64,000 bases of DNA from Glaciecola sp. 33A (GTDB lineage Bacteria; Pseudomonadota; Gammaproteobacteria; Enterobacterales; Alteromonadaceae). The DNA lies in assembly GCF_002836745.1 (NCBI RefSeq), contig NZ_PJAR01000044.1, positions 248,001 to 312,000 of the forward strand, in the 5' to 3' direction. Shown in pieces: positions 16,763 through 25,812 of the stretch. The notes beneath the pieces were generated by a model, which saw only the letters and a list, made by a program, of their open reading frames with translations, had not been told where the DNA came from and made no database searches. Within the stretch, counting starts at the first letter, position 1. The number at the start of each line of letters is the position of its first letter. The position numbers and the translations under genes are program-made.

Positions 16763-19700
16763 TCAAGGTTTAGTTTTTTGTAGAAGCCTTTTCAATGCCA
16801 TGGGTTTTAATGGTTTTGGTAGATAAATCATATTGTATACGTCTGCTTGCTCTCTTATTGCTTGGCTACGATCCGCCGTACTTAACAATAATAAGGGCGT
16901 ATTTAGTTTATGTTCTTGTCTGTAGGCGATGATTGACTGGCAAACGTCAATACCGTTATCGCCATTATCTAAGTGATAATCTGCGATAACGTAGTTAATG
17001 CAAGCTTGTTGCTGAAATTGTTTAACGCTTTTGCCATCGTGAGCGACATGAACGAAAGCTCCCCAGCCCTGCAATAAAGTGGTCATAGCGTTGGCTATTA
17101 AGGCTTGATTCTCTATTAATAAAACAGTTTTATGTTGCATAAACGTTTGGCTGTTAACATTGTCTTCTCTCTCGACGGCGGGCGCAGTGCCGCGCTTACT
17201 GCGCTGCAATCGTACGGAAAACTGCGTACCTTTACCCACAATCGACTGTACTTTAACATCATGGTTTAAGAGTTGACTCATTTTTTCTACAATGGTTAAA
17301 CCAAGGCCTATACCTTCATTATTACCTTTATTATCCAATTGTTTAAATTCATCAAATATTAATCTCTTTTGATCATCAGCAATCCCTCTACCCGTATCTA
17401 ATACGCAAATTTCTATTTTGTTTTCGTTTCTTCTTCTAACACCTACTAATATCCGACCTGATTCAGTATATCTAACGGCATTACTAATTAAGTTTTGGAT
17501 AATCCTATTTAACAAACGACGGTCACTGTGCACCCAAACGCTGGTTTCAATATAATCGATGCTCAAGTGTTTTTGTTGTGCAACAACAGCGTACTCGTTC
17601 ACCAAGTTTTTGAGTAATGGATTTAAACCGAATGGATGCATGTCAGGCTTAAACAAACCTGATTCAAGCTTTGTCATATCCAGTAGCATTGAAAGTAATT
17701 GATCGGCATTTTCTAGCGCATTGACAAGTCCTTGTGTCAACTCTTTGTCATCTGCACTTTTTAATCGTTGGTGCAGCATTGATGCAAATAATGAGGCGGC
17801 GTTAAAAGGTTGCATTAGGTCATGACCCGCTGCGGCCAAAAATTTTGTTTTACTTGTATTTGCCATTTCAGCATCTAATTTCGCTGAGTTTAATTCAGCC
17901 GTGCGCTGCTTTACTCTAGTCTCTAGCTCTAATTTTGATTCTTCCAACTGTCTTTGAATATGAATATATTCACTAATATCATTGTATGTTGTTACAAATC
18001 CACCGCCGGGAAGTGGGCTACCTGCTATTTCAATCACTCTGCCATTTTTATTATCGCGAATGAATTTATAGGCGCTTCCAGAAAGGGTATAAGCAATGCG
18101 TCTTTCAATCAGTTCTGCTGACGATAAATCACTATCTGGTTGCTTCATTAATCCGCGTGACGCATTAAATTGAAGAATTTCACGTAAATGCATGCCCACT
18201 CTTAAAAAGTGTTTTGGGTAATCAAATAACTCAATATATTTTTGATTCCAGGCAATTAAACTCATGTCCGAGCCTATAACACTTATCCCTTGAGGGATAT
18301 GCGCAACTGAGGATTGCAATAATTCATGATTGAATTGAAAGGTTTGTGAGGCTTGTTCAATCCATTCAGTGAGTTCGTTAATATCTTCCTTTTTATTGAT
18401 TGAAATTGCGGCAAGAAGAATACGCGCACTGGCGTTTCCTACGTGCGATGATAGCAGCCTCTCTGCGTGAGCAAGCACCGATGGCTCGACATAAGCTAAA
18501 TTGGCGGCATCTGATAAAGACACTCGATCAGAAAAGGCCTTGGCGAGTTTTTTAGGAATAACACGGTTAATGAGAGCGAGCAGGTCATTTGTCGGGATTT
18601 GAAAGTTAATTTTACTTTCATTCACAGAACGGGTCAACGAACCCTGAGAATTGACTCTTTTTACCACTTGGTTTTTACTATTTGAATATTTATTTTTAGC
18701 TAAATTAAATAATGAAATGAGCACAAAAATAATGGTGTTACTAATAAACGAAATATAAAAACCTAACGCGAGTTCATGGTCAGTTATAGCGTCTGCAAAG
18801 TAATAGCTGGATAGAATGCTAGGATATAAAATGAAGTAAGCCCAGCATCCTGCGCCCACTAGAGTGCCAAATATAGCACTCAATTTAGTCGCGCTTTTCC
18901 AATATACACCAAGGATAATAGTGGGAAACATTTGTGCTAGTAGCGACAAGGCGATAAAACCGCTTTTCACCAATGGCGCAGTTTGGCTAATGTTTAAGTG
19001 ATACCAGTAAGCGATACTTAAGACCAAAATGACTGTGAATTGTCTTATTCGTAGAATATTTGCAGGTGCTAGGTTCTTCTTCAAGTGCGGTGACACTTGA
19101 GTTGACAGCCAAAGAGGAGTAACAAAGCTATTGGCTACCATAATGCCCATTGTGAGCGTAGCAACAATAACCATACTGGTAGCACCGGATAGCCCGCCTA
19201 TGTAAGAGGTAACAGAAACCCACTCATTGCCCATACTGACAGGAATAGATAAAGCAAAACTATCGGTGGAAAACTGGGTTGTATCTAAAAGAATATTACC
19301 CGCCAATGCGATTGGTAATACGAAGATAGTCATGCACACCAAAAATAATGGAAACAGCCACCTTGCTAGTAGTAGTTCATTTTCATTATTGTTTTCAATG
19401 AACGCGATATGAAATTGGCGAGGTAAGCAAAACATGGAGCAAACACCGAGTAAAACGTGACTAGCAAAAACCCAAATTGAAAAATCAGATTGCAGTATTT
19501 GAATACTCGCTTCATGTTTTGATGCTTGCATAAATAGGTCAAAAACACCATCGAATAAACTATAACAAACATATATGCCGACGATGACAAGTCCAGCCAG
19601 CTTCGTCAAGGATTCAAAGGCGATGGTGTACATTAAACCTGTGTGTTTTTCGGTTAAGTCTAAAGTTCTGGTACCGAAAATAATGGCAAACAACGCCATC

Positions 19701-20173
19701 AGTCCAACGACATAAAAACCGATGCTGGGTGTTAAGCTCTCGCTGTTCTTAGTCATCAGGTTGAGCATTAGAGTGATAGCGTCGAGTTGTAATGCAATGT
19801 AAGGAACAACACCGATAAAACAAATGAGGGTAATCATGCCTGCAATAATATGGCTATGTTGATAGCGCATGCCAATAAAATCGGCGAGTGAACTGATGTT
19901 ATGTTGGCGGCATAATTTTGCAACTTTGCAGATAACAGGGAAAGCGAACAGCATCACTACAATAACACCTAAGTACGTAGGCACGAATGCCCAGCCAAAC
20001 TGAGAAGCTTGTGTTGTGGTGCCGAAGAATGCCCAAGAAGTGCAGTGAATACCCAGTGCCAATGAATATACGACAGGAGAGGCTGCTCGCTTTTTATTTC
20101 CGTAAAATGCAATAGCAAATAGCACACCTAAATAAACAAGTGTTATCACGCCAATGGTGTAGATCGAAAACAA
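16763..20173 (-). CDS. Sodium/solute-symporter-fused hybrid histidine kinase (CrbS/MxtR-like)
   Basis: An 1136-residue membrane sensor. Residues about 1-490 form an SSS-family transporter-like domain with some 13 hydrophobic segments. A linker and a PAS domain follow (about 610-720), then a coiled coil, a HisKA domain with His784 (AAAGHDLMQPF), and a HATPase domain (NLISNAVRYT, DTGRGIADD, GIGLGLTIVEK). A C-terminal receiver starts near 1012 with Asp1065 (VIADYHLDNG); its acidic pocket is EN instead of the usual two acids. The start is TTG at 20173, with AGGAG six bases before it. V. cholerae CrbS and Pseudomonas MxtR have this architecture and control acetate use. The probable partner is the regulator at 13335. 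Confidence 0.9.
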   Translation of the reverse strand: MFSIYTIGVITLVYLGVLFAIAFYGNKKRAASPVVYSLALGIHCTSWAFFGTTTQASQFGWAFVPTYLGVIVVMLFAFPVICKVAKLCRQHNISSLADFIGMRYQHSHIIAGMITLICFIGVVPYIALQLDAITLMLNLMTKNSESLTPSIGFYVVGLMALFAIIFGTRTLDLTEKHTGLMYTIAFESLTKLAGLVIVGIYVCYSLFDGVFDLFMQASKHEASIQILQSDFSIWVFASHVLLGVCSMFCLPRQFHIAFIENNNENELLLARWLFPLFLVCMTIFVLPIALAGNILLDTTQFSTDSFALSIPVSMGNEWVSVTSYIGGLSGATSMVIVATLTMGIMVANSFVTPLWLSTQVSPHLKKNLAPANILRIRQFTVILVLSIAYWYHLNISQTAPLVKSGFIALSLLAQMFPTIILGVYWKSATKLSAIFGTLVGAGCWAYFILYPSILSSYYFADAITDHELALGFYISFISNTIIFVLISLFNLAKNKYSNSKNQVVKRVNSQGSLTRSVNESKINFQIPTNDLLALINRVIPKKLAKAFSDRVSLSDAANLAYVEPSVLAHAERLLSSHVGNASARILLAAISINKKEDINELTEWIEQASQTFQFNHELLQSSVAHIPQGISVIGSDMSLIAWNQKYIELFDYPKHFLRVGMHLREILQFNASRGLMKQPDSDLSSAELIERRIAYTLSGSAYKFIRDNKNGRVIEIAGSPLPGGGFVTTYNDISEYIHIQRQLEESKLELETRVKQRTAELNSAKLDAEMANTSKTKFLAAAGHDLMQPFNAASLFASMLHQRLKSADDKELTQGLVNALENADQLLSMLLDMTKLESGLFKPDMHPFGLNPLLKNLVNEYAVVAQQKHLSIDYIETSVWVHSDRRLLNRIIQNLISNAVRYTESGRILVGVRRRNENKIEICVLDTGRGIADDQKRLIFDEFKQLDNKGNNEGIGLGLTIVEKMSQLLNHDVKVQSIVGKGTQFSVRLQRSKRGTAPAVEREDNVNSQTFMQHKTVLLIENQALIANAMTTLLQGWGAFVHVAHDGKSVKQFQQQACINYVIADYHLDNGDNGIDVCQSIIAYRQEHKLNTPLLLLSTADRSQAIREQADVYNMIYLPKPLKPMALKRLLQKTKP

Positions 20174-20212
20174 GTAAAACTCCTGCTAAAACAACAAAGC
20201 GAGTGTGAGTAT

Positions 20213-20230
20213 ATTAGTTACTAGACTAAT
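20213..20230. promoter_or_regulatory. Inverted repeat upstream of the hybrid kinase gene
   Basis: ATTAGT (20213-20218) and ACTAAT (20225-20230) face each other about 40 bases upstream of the TTG start. It is a possible operator, seen by eye only. Confidence 0.3.
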
Positions 20231-20311
20231 GCCTTTTGTACAAAAAAGGTATCAGACTTTCGTTATGCAAGTGGCAAATTGAAAAAAAATGTATTTAATC
20301 TGTCATTCTCC

Positions 20312-20339
20312 CTTGAAGCCATTAAAAGTAACCCCATTA
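20312..20339 (+). promoter_or_regulatory. Sigma-32 heat-shock promoter of grpE
   Basis: -35 CTTGAAG (20312-20318), 13-base spacer, -10 CCCCATTA (20332-20339). This is close to the sigma-32 consensus CTTGAAA-N11..16-CCCCATNT, about 70 bases before the grpE start. Confidence 0.9.
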
Positions 20340-20410
20340 ACAGCCCATGCGAAAGTTTTGGTGCCATTACCTGAACGAAGGAAGTAAGAGAAAGGTCCAC
20401 GGAGAATATA

Positions 20411-21034
20411 ATGAGTGACGAACAGAATAAACCGGTGAACGAACAAGAATTAGAAGCTGAATTGGGTGTTGACAAAGAACAGACGATGACTGCAGACGAT
20501 CTAGAGCAAGCGATGAACGAAGATGAAAGTATGGATCGTGTCGCACAGCTTGAAGCCGCTCTTGAAGTAGCCAACAGTACAATAGAAGGTCAAAAAGATG
20601 CTGTATTGCGTGCCAGAGCCGACATGGAAAATGCAAGACGTCGTGCTGAACAGGAAGTGGATAAAGCGCGTAAATTTGCGCTAGAAAGGTTTGCGGGCGA
20701 ATTACTACCTGTACTCGACAACTTAGAACGCGCAATACAAGGCGCGGATGCCGAGAATGAAGCCATAAAGCCCGTTGTTGAAGGCGTCGATTTAACGCTC
20801 AAATCTTTTATTAACGTGGTTGAAAAGTTTGGAATGGTAATTGTTGATCCGCAAGGCGAAGCGTTTAATCCAGAATTACATCAAGCCATGTCGATGCAAG
20901 AAACAGCCGACTTTGCGCCTAATACAGTGATGGCGGTGATGCAAAAAGGCTATACCTTAAACGGACGTTTATTACGTCCTGCGATGGTCATGGTATCGCG
21001 CGCAGCCAGTGGTGGTGTCGATACACAAGTTTAG
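20411..21034 (+). CDS. grpE: Nucleotide exchange factor GrpE
   Basis: Co-chaperone that releases ADP from DnaK; acts as a dimer in the cytosol. It has 207 residues (E. coli 197). An acidic, disordered N-terminus (1-45) is followed by a long coiled-coil helix (about 46-100, including [18 protein letters not shown]) and the beta-wing domain with the family motif [10 protein letters not shown] and the [17 protein letters not shown] ending. A sigma-32 promoter precedes it, and GGAGA supports the ATG. It stands upstream of dnaK but is separated from it by a nested hairpin and a second heat-shock promoter. Confidence 0.97.
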   Translation: MSDEQNKPVNEQELEAELGVDKEQTMTADDLEQAMNEDESMDRVAQLEAALEVANSTIEGQKDAVLRARADMENARRRAEQEVDKARKFALERFAGELLPVLDNLERAIQGADAENEAIKPVVEGVDLTLKSFINVVEKFGMVIVDPQGEAFNPELHQAMSMQETADFAPNTVMAVMQKGYTLNGRLLRPAMVMVSRAASGGVDTQV

Positions 21035-21044
21035 TAACGCAAAG

Positions 21045-21112
21045 CCATGAAGTAGGGTGAGAACCTTTGTTGATGAGGTTTTTTTAGCCAAGGCTCTGAC
21101 CCCACTTCATGG
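21045..21112 (+). terminator. Nested hairpin between grpE and dnaK
   Basis: An inner hairpin AACCT...AGGTT (21062-21080) followed by T bases (to 21086) looks like a weak terminator. It sits inside an outer inverted repeat CCATGAAGT (21045-21053) / ACTTCATGG (21104-21112), which continues as GGGT/ACCC after one mismatch. Confidence 0.6.
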
Positions 21113-21175
21113 TTGCAATAGCACCGTTAGCGTAGGTGTAAGAAGATAAAAAAATTAATTTTTTTTAAAACACAT

Positions 21176-21203
21176 ATTGAAAACAGGGGTATTAGCCCCA
21201 CTT
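21176..21203 (+). promoter_or_regulatory. Sigma-32 heat-shock promoter of dnaK
   Basis: -35 ATTGAAA (21176-21182), 13-base spacer, -10 CCCCACTT (21196-21203). The -10 CCCC also pairs with GGGG at 21186-21189, forming a small hairpin within the promoter. Confidence 0.78.
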
Positions 21204-21247
21204 ATTATTTCATATAAAACAACAAATCATATTTTGGAGACACACAA

Positions 21248-23173
21248 ATGGGTAGAATCATTGGTATCGATTTAGGTACAACAAATTCATGTGTCGCAGT
21301 GCTAGACGGCGACAAAGCAAAAGTTATCGAAAATTCAGAGGGTGATCGCACTACACCCTCTGTCATCGCTTATAGTTCAGAAGGTGAGACGCTTGTTGGT
21401 CAACCAGCAAAGCGTCAAGCTGTGACTAATCCAGAAAATACGCTGTACGCGATTAAGCGCCTGATTGGTCGTCGTTTTGAAGACGAAGAAGTACAGCGCG
21501 ATATAGACATCATGCCTTTTAAAATTGTTAAAGCTGATAACGGTGATGCTTGGGTTCAAGCAAATGGCGAGAAAATGGCACCACCACAAATTTCTGCTGA
21601 AATTTTGAAAAAGATGAAAAAAACAGCAGAAGACTATTTAGGCGAAGAAGTCACTGCAGCTGTTATTACAGTACCTGCATACTTCAACGATGCGCAGCGT
21701 CAAGCCACTAAAGATGCTGGTCGAATTGCTGGTTTAGAAGTAAAACGTATTATTAATGAACCAACTGCGGCTGCTCTAGCATATGGAATGGACAAGAAGA
21801 AAGGTGACAGTATTATTGCTGTGTACGACCTAGGTGGTGGTACATTTGACATTTCAATTATTGAAATCGATGATGCTGACGGCGAGACTACTTTTGAAGT
21901 TTTGGCGACCAATGGTGACACTCACCTAGGTGGCGAAGATTTCGATAACCGCATGATCAACTATTTGGTTGAAGAATTTAAGAAAGACCAAGGTTTCGAC
22001 CTGCGTAAAGACCCTTTAGCAATGCAGCGTTTAAAGGAAGCAGGCGAAAAAGCAAAAATTGAGCTTTCTTCTGCACAGCAAACCGAAGTTAACTTGCCGT
22101 ACATTACAGCTGATGCCTCTGGTCCTAAGCATTTAGTTATTAAAGTAACTCGTGCAAAATTAGAATCACTGGTTGAAGATCTGGTGAAAAAGTCACTCGT
22201 GCCATTGAAGCAAGCGCTAGCTGATTCTGAGTTATCAGTGAGCGAGATCAACGATATCATCCTCGTTGGTGGCCAGACACGTATGCCATTAGTACAAAAG
22301 TACGTGACAGAGTTTTTCGGCAAAGAGCCACGTAAAGATGTAAACCCTGATGAAGCTGTTGCTGTTGGTGCTGCGATTCAAGGTGGCGTATTATCAGGCG
22401 AAGTCAAAGACGTATTGTTACTTGACGTTTCACCATTGTCATTGGGCATTGAGACCATGGGTGGCGTAATGACAACGCTAATCGAAAAGAACACGACGGT
22501 ACCAACCAAAAAGTCTCAAACCTTTTCAACAGCTGAAGATAATCAAGCTGCGGTAACTGTTCATGTCCTACAAGGTGAGCGTAAGCAAGCCCAAGGGAAC
22601 AAGTCATTAGGCCAATTTAACTTAGAGGGTATTCGCCCAGCATCACGTGGTGCTCCTCAAATTGAAGTGACTTTCGACATTGATGCTGATGGCATTTTGC
22701 ATGTGTCAGCGAAAGATAAAGACACAGGTAAAGAGCAGAAGATTACCATTAAAGCTAACTCAGGTTTGAGCGATGAAGAAATCGAACAAATGGTTCAAGA
22801 CGCAGTAGCAAACAAAGATGCTGATGCCAAGTTTGAAGAGTTAGTTAAAGTTCGTAATCAAGCTGACGGTATGGCACATAGTACGCGTACGCAAATCGAA
22901 GAAGCGGGTGAAGCATTACCTGAAGAAGATAAAAAGACAATTGAAGAAGCTATAGATGCTTTAGAAACAGCAAGTAAAGGCGACGATAAAGCTGAAATTG
23001 AAGCTAAAACGCAAGCCTTAATTGAAGCGTCAGCTAAGCTAATGGAAATAGCGCAAGCGAAAGCGGCAGCAGAATCCGAAGGCGCGCCAGAGGGTGGTGA
23101 AGCGAAGTCTGGTAATGCAGACGACGATGTTGTTGATGCAGAGTTCGAAGAAGTCAAAGACGACAAAAAATAG
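21248..23173 (+). CDS. dnaK: Chaperone protein DnaK (Hsp70)
   Basis: ATP-dependent cytosolic chaperone, 641 residues (E. coli 638). The nucleotide-binding domain opens with [17 protein letters not shown] and has [24 protein letters not shown] and VGGQTRMP. The linker [19 protein letters not shown] leads to the substrate domain, then a helical lid and the acidic tail ending [10 protein letters not shown], the conserved DnaK C-terminus. TTTGGAGAC gives a good ribosome binding site. It has its own sigma-32-like promoter and lies 124 bases before dnaJ. Confidence 0.99.
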   Translation: MGRIIGIDLGTTNSCVAVLDGDKAKVIENSEGDRTTPSVIAYSSEGETLVGQPAKRQAVTNPENTLYAIKRLIGRRFEDEEVQRDIDIMPFKIVKADNGDAWVQANGEKMAPPQISAEILKKMKKTAEDYLGEEVTAAVITVPAYFNDAQRQATKDAGRIAGLEVKRIINEPTAAALAYGMDKKKGDSIIAVYDLGGGTFDISIIEIDDADGETTFEVLATNGDTHLGGEDFDNRMINYLVEEFKKDQGFDLRKDPLAMQRLKEAGEKAKIELSSAQQTEVNLPYITADASGPKHLVIKVTRAKLESLVEDLVKKSLVPLKQALADSELSVSEINDIILVGGQTRMPLVQKYVTEFFGKEPRKDVNPDEAVAVGAAIQGGVLSGEVKDVLLLDVSPLSLGIETMGGVMTTLIEKNTTVPTKKSQTFSTAEDNQAAVTVHVLQGERKQAQGNKSLGQFNLEGIRPASRGAPQIEVTFDIDADGILHVSAKDKDTGKEQKITIKANSGLSDEEIEQMVQDAVANKDADAKFEELVKVRNQADGMAHSTRTQIEEAGEALPEEDKKTIEEAIDALETASKGDDKAEIEAKTQALIEASAKLMEIAQAKAAAESEGAPEGGEAKSGNADDDVVDAEFEEVKDDKK

Positions 23174-23202
23174 TTGTTGTTGATTAACTAAGCTAATACG
23201 TT

Positions 23203-23232
23203 GGGCGCAACTGATAAATTCAGATTGCGCCC
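23203..23232 (+). terminator. Hairpin in the dnaK-dnaJ gap
   Basis: GGGCGCAA (23203-23210) pairs with TTGCGCCC (23225-23232); inside it CTGA pairs with TCAG around a one-base bulge. Only a weak T tract follows, so it may cut read-through into dnaJ or protect the dnaK message rather than stop transcription fully. Confidence 0.55.
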
Positions 23233-23297
23233 TGTTTGTATTCAAGCTGAATCACTTCATATATAACAAAGCAAACAATGCGGGAAATGTTGATCTT

Positions 23298-24416
23298 ATG
23301 TCCAAACGAGACTACTACGAAGTATTAGGTGTAGAACGCGGTGCCGATGAGCGTACCATCAAGAAAGCCTATAAGAAGCTCGCCATGAAATATCATCCTG
23401 ACCGTACTCAGGGCGACAAGGGTATGGAAGAAAAGTTTAAAGAAGCGCAAGAGGCGCATGAAATCTTGACTGATGCCAAAAAACGCCCTGCTTATGACCA
23501 ATATGGTCACGCTGGAGTTGATCAAAATCGTGGCGGTGGTCATGGTCAGGGTGCCGAATTTGGTGATATCTTTGGTGATGTTTTTGGTGATATTTTCGGC
23601 GGTGGACGTGGCAGACAATCGCGTGCTCGTCAAGGCTCTGACCTGCGTTACAATCTTGAGATGTCATTGGAAGAGGCCGTTCGCGGCAAGGACGTTGAAA
23701 TTCGTGTGCCTACATTGGTTGAATGTGAAATTTGCCATGGCTCAGGAGCGAATAAAGGTTCATCACCGACAATCTGCCCAACTTGTAAAGGGAACGGTCA
23801 GGTACAAATGCGCCAAGGCTTTTTTGCTGTGCAGCAGACCTGTCCGACTTGCTCAGGTAACGGCAAAATTATTAGTGACCCATGTACACCATGTCGTGGC
23901 CAAGGTCGCACTGAGAAAACCAAAACCTTATCTGTAAAGGTGCCTGCGGGCGTTGATACTGGTGACAGGATCCGTCTGACCGGTGAAGGCGAAGCAGGTG
24001 AGAATGGTGCTCCTGCGGGCGACTTATATGTTCAGGTTAATATTCGAGAGCATGAGATTTTTGCTCGCGATGGTAATAATCTATACTGTGAAGTGCCATT
24101 GGGCTTCGCTAGAGCGGCATTGGGCGGTGAAATCGAAGTTCCCACGCTAGATGGCAAAGTAAAGCTGAAAATTACCCTGGAGACGCAAACAGGTAAAATG
24201 TTCCGTCTTAGAGGTAAAGGCGTTAAATCGGTTCGCAGTGGCAGTGTCGGTGATTTGATGTGTAAAGTGGTGATTGAAACGCCAGTTAATCTATCACCCA
24301 AGCAAAGAGAAATGTTAGAAGAATTTGATGCCTCTCTTGGTGGCGGTAAACATCGCCCAAAAGAACAGGGCTTCTTTGACGGTGTGAAGCGCTTCTTTGA
24401 CGATTTAACTAAGTAA
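23298..24416 (+). CDS. dnaJ: Chaperone protein DnaJ (Hsp40)
   Basis: Co-chaperone that stimulates the DnaK ATPase and delivers substrates. It has 372 residues (E. coli 376). The J domain (1-70) has the HPD motif at 33-35. A Gly/Phe-rich stretch (about 75-115: [15 protein letters not shown]) follows, then four CxxCxGxG zinc repeats ([32 protein letters not shown]) and the C-terminal substrate domain. It is the third gene of the heat-shock cluster and ends before a strong terminator. Confidence 0.99.
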   Translation: MSKRDYYEVLGVERGADERTIKKAYKKLAMKYHPDRTQGDKGMEEKFKEAQEAHEILTDAKKRPAYDQYGHAGVDQNRGGGHGQGAEFGDIFGDVFGDIFGGGRGRQSRARQGSDLRYNLEMSLEEAVRGKDVEIRVPTLVECEICHGSGANKGSSPTICPTCKGNGQVQMRQGFFAVQQTCPTCSGNGKIISDPCTPCRGQGRTEKTKTLSVKVPAGVDTGDRIRLTGEGEAGENGAPAGDLYVQVNIREHEIFARDGNNLYCEVPLGFARAALGGEIEVPTLDGKVKLKITLETQTGKMFRLRGKGVKSVRSGSVGDLMCKVVIETPVNLSPKQREMLEEFDASLGGGKHRPKEQGFFDGVKRFFDDLTK

Positions 24417-24471
24417 TTTGTAGGCAGTGCGATCCTAAAAACTATGTTTAAGTTGGCTGTAGTCAAAACTT

Positions 24472-24504
24472 AAAAACGCTCAATAGAATTGAGCGTTTTT
24501 TTTT
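24472..24504 (+). terminator. Terminator after dnaJ
   Basis: AAAAACGCTCAA pairs with TTGAGCGTTTTT around the loop TAGAA, followed by more T (to 24504). It is a classic rho-independent terminator. Confidence 0.93.
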
Positions 24505-24717
24505 GAGCCGAATTTACTCTAGATGTTGTTTTTAAAACATAAATCAGACTACAATCTTAATTGTTTGGGTTAATTACTCAAATTCGATCTATCCTTATTA
24601 AGGAAAGAAATTAATTGGATTCAAGATACTCGTCTTTTTGATAAACCGTAAATATATGCTCTTACGGCTAGTAACAGCCCCTTAATACTAAATAAAATGC
24701 TAATACAGGAATACAAC

Positions 24718-25185
24718 ATGAAGAAGACGCTCATCTCATTGGCTTTGTTCGCGACTCTAGTAACCCCGCTAGTTTATGCAAAAGAAGCAAGCTCAGAAAA
24801 GCAGGCCAACACTGCCGTTGATTTTAGGAAAGCAGTGTTGCAATTGGTTCGAAGCAACATGGGTCCCCTTGGTGGCATGGCAAAAGGTCAAATTGACTAT
24901 GATTCAGAAGTAATAAAAACCAATGCATTACGTATACAGCAGTTAAGCCTAATGATGGCAGATTACTTTGCATTGGATACCAGAAAGTTTCCAGTAAAAA
25001 CACATGCTCTAGATATTATCTGGGAAGAAATGGATGATTTTAAGAGTAAAACACAAGACCTTGTGGACGCTGCAACAAATCTACAAAAATTAGCATTGGC
25101 AGAAGATGAAGATAATTATCGCAAAGCTATCGGTGCGCTAGGTGCAACTTGTAAAGCCTGTCACGACAAGTTTAAGATGGATTAA
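24718..25185 (+). CDS. Cytochrome c'-type periplasmic protein
   Basis: A 155-residue monohaem cytochrome. The ATG at 24718 was chosen over an in-frame one 21 bases upstream because it follows AGGA by seven bases and begins a clean signal peptide (MKKTLISLALFATLV, cleaved near VYA). The body is helical and the haem site CKACH is at 145-149, near the C-terminus, as in the four-helix cytochrome c' family. Such proteins bind NO or serve in electron transfer; the specific role is not shown. A cytochrome b561-like gene lies about 630 bases downstream on the other strand and may encode its membrane partner. Confidence 0.9.
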   Translation: MKKTLISLALFATLVTPLVYAKEASSEKQANTAVDFRKAVLQLVRSNMGPLGGMAKGQIDYDSEVIKTNALRIQQLSLMMADYFALDTRKFPVKTHALDIIWEEMDDFKSKTQDLVDAATNLQKLALAEDEDNYRKAIGALGATCKACHDKFKMD

Positions 25186-25252
25186 TTTATATAGGTCTGC
25201 ATCTATGTATACCTAGAACGCAGATAATTTGTATGAAAATTAAGCACTGACG

Positions 25253-25290
25253 GGCGCCTCTTTAATAATAATTTAAACGCGCCTATTTTG
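25253..25290 (+). terminator. Weak hairpin after the cytochrome c' gene
   Basis: GGCGC (25253-25257) can pair with GCGCC (25279-25283), followed by TATTTTGTT. The loop is long (21 bases), so confidence is low. Confidence 0.35.
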
Positions 25291-25404
25291 TTAAGCTTAT
25301 GAAATTAAATGTAATTTCAGTTTCCTAAAAATAATAATACGAGTAAGCAATAAAATTAGTCAAAAGTGGTATTTCATTGGTGTAATTTTTGTGTAATATT
25401 AATG

Positions 25405-25512
25405 TTAACGACGATATGTTTTGGGAGAAACCTGTCGTTCGTATCAGTGCTATAATTGCTTAATTTAGCAATTACAATGATTGTAGAGAAGAGTCCTCAG
25501 TACCCTTTGAGG
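25405..25512 (+). ncRNA. Structured leader of a short transcript
   Basis: Three successive hairpins: AACGAC...GTCGTT (about 25408-25439, with inner GTTT/AAAC), TAATTGC-loop-GCAATTA (25453-25474, perfect 7 bp), and CCTCA...TGAGG (25495-25512). A TATAAT is present at 25451-25456, but no good -35 precedes it, so the true 5' end is unknown. It leads into a tiny reading frame and a strong terminator. No known RNA family was recognised. Confidence 0.4.
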
Positions 25513-25517
25513 TTTCT

Positions 25518-25553
25518 ATGGAAACAACGGAAGTTACTAGCGCTAAATCCTGA
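25518..25553 (+). CDS. Possible 11-residue leader peptide
   Basis: ATG at 25518 follows GAGG by only about five bases and encodes METTEVTSAKS before TGA. It lies between the leader hairpins and the 30-residue frame. It could be a regulatory leader peptide, or chance. Confidence 0.3.
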   Translation: METTEVTSAKS

Positions 25554-25580
25554 ATAAGAACAAAAAAAGGATTGGCCATT

Positions 25581-25673
25581 ATGTCAAAAGATACGCTAAA
25601 ACAAACGGCAGTTGCCGTGGGACTAACCATTCTTTATGGATTGACAATTTCTCAAGCAAACGCTTTTTTCTGA
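25581..25673 (+). CDS. Small hydrophobic peptide (30 residues), unknown
   Basis: The ATG at 25581 is preceded by AAAGGA at good spacing. The peptide starts MSKDTLKQTAV, has one hydrophobic helix (about 9-23), and ends SQANAFF, which looks like a signal-peptidase site with almost nothing after it. A strong terminator lies 32 bases downstream. I do not recognise the family. Options include a small membrane protein, a type I toxin-like peptide, or a signal peptide whose main product is RNA. Being so short, it could also be chance, but the binding site, hydrophobic pattern and terminator argue otherwise. Confidence 0.5.
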   Translation: MSKDTLKQTAVAVGLTILYGLTISQANAFF

Positions 25674-25704
25674 ATTAAATCGTTAGTGTAGAGTTTATAA
25701 GCAA

Positions 25705-25737
25705 AAGAGCTAAGATAATTGTCTTGGCTCTTTTTTT
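25705..25737 (+). terminator. Terminator after the small hydrophobic peptide
   Basis: AAGAGCTAAGA pairs with TCTTGGCTCTT (one T-G pair), followed by a T run to 25737. It is strong and in the plus orientation, and no other plus-strand gene ends nearby except the 30-codon frame. Confidence 0.88.
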
Positions 25738-25812
25738 ATGTGCAATGTTTGGCTTTGAGGCAAGCATAATAAAAGCCAGCCGAATGATACTGCAGGGCTG
25801 CGATCAAAGCAC

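Noticed and set aside
25581-25680. Programmed frameshift at the T run that ends the 30-residue frame
   Set aside because: A -1 shift would add only two residues before another stop, so it explains nothing.
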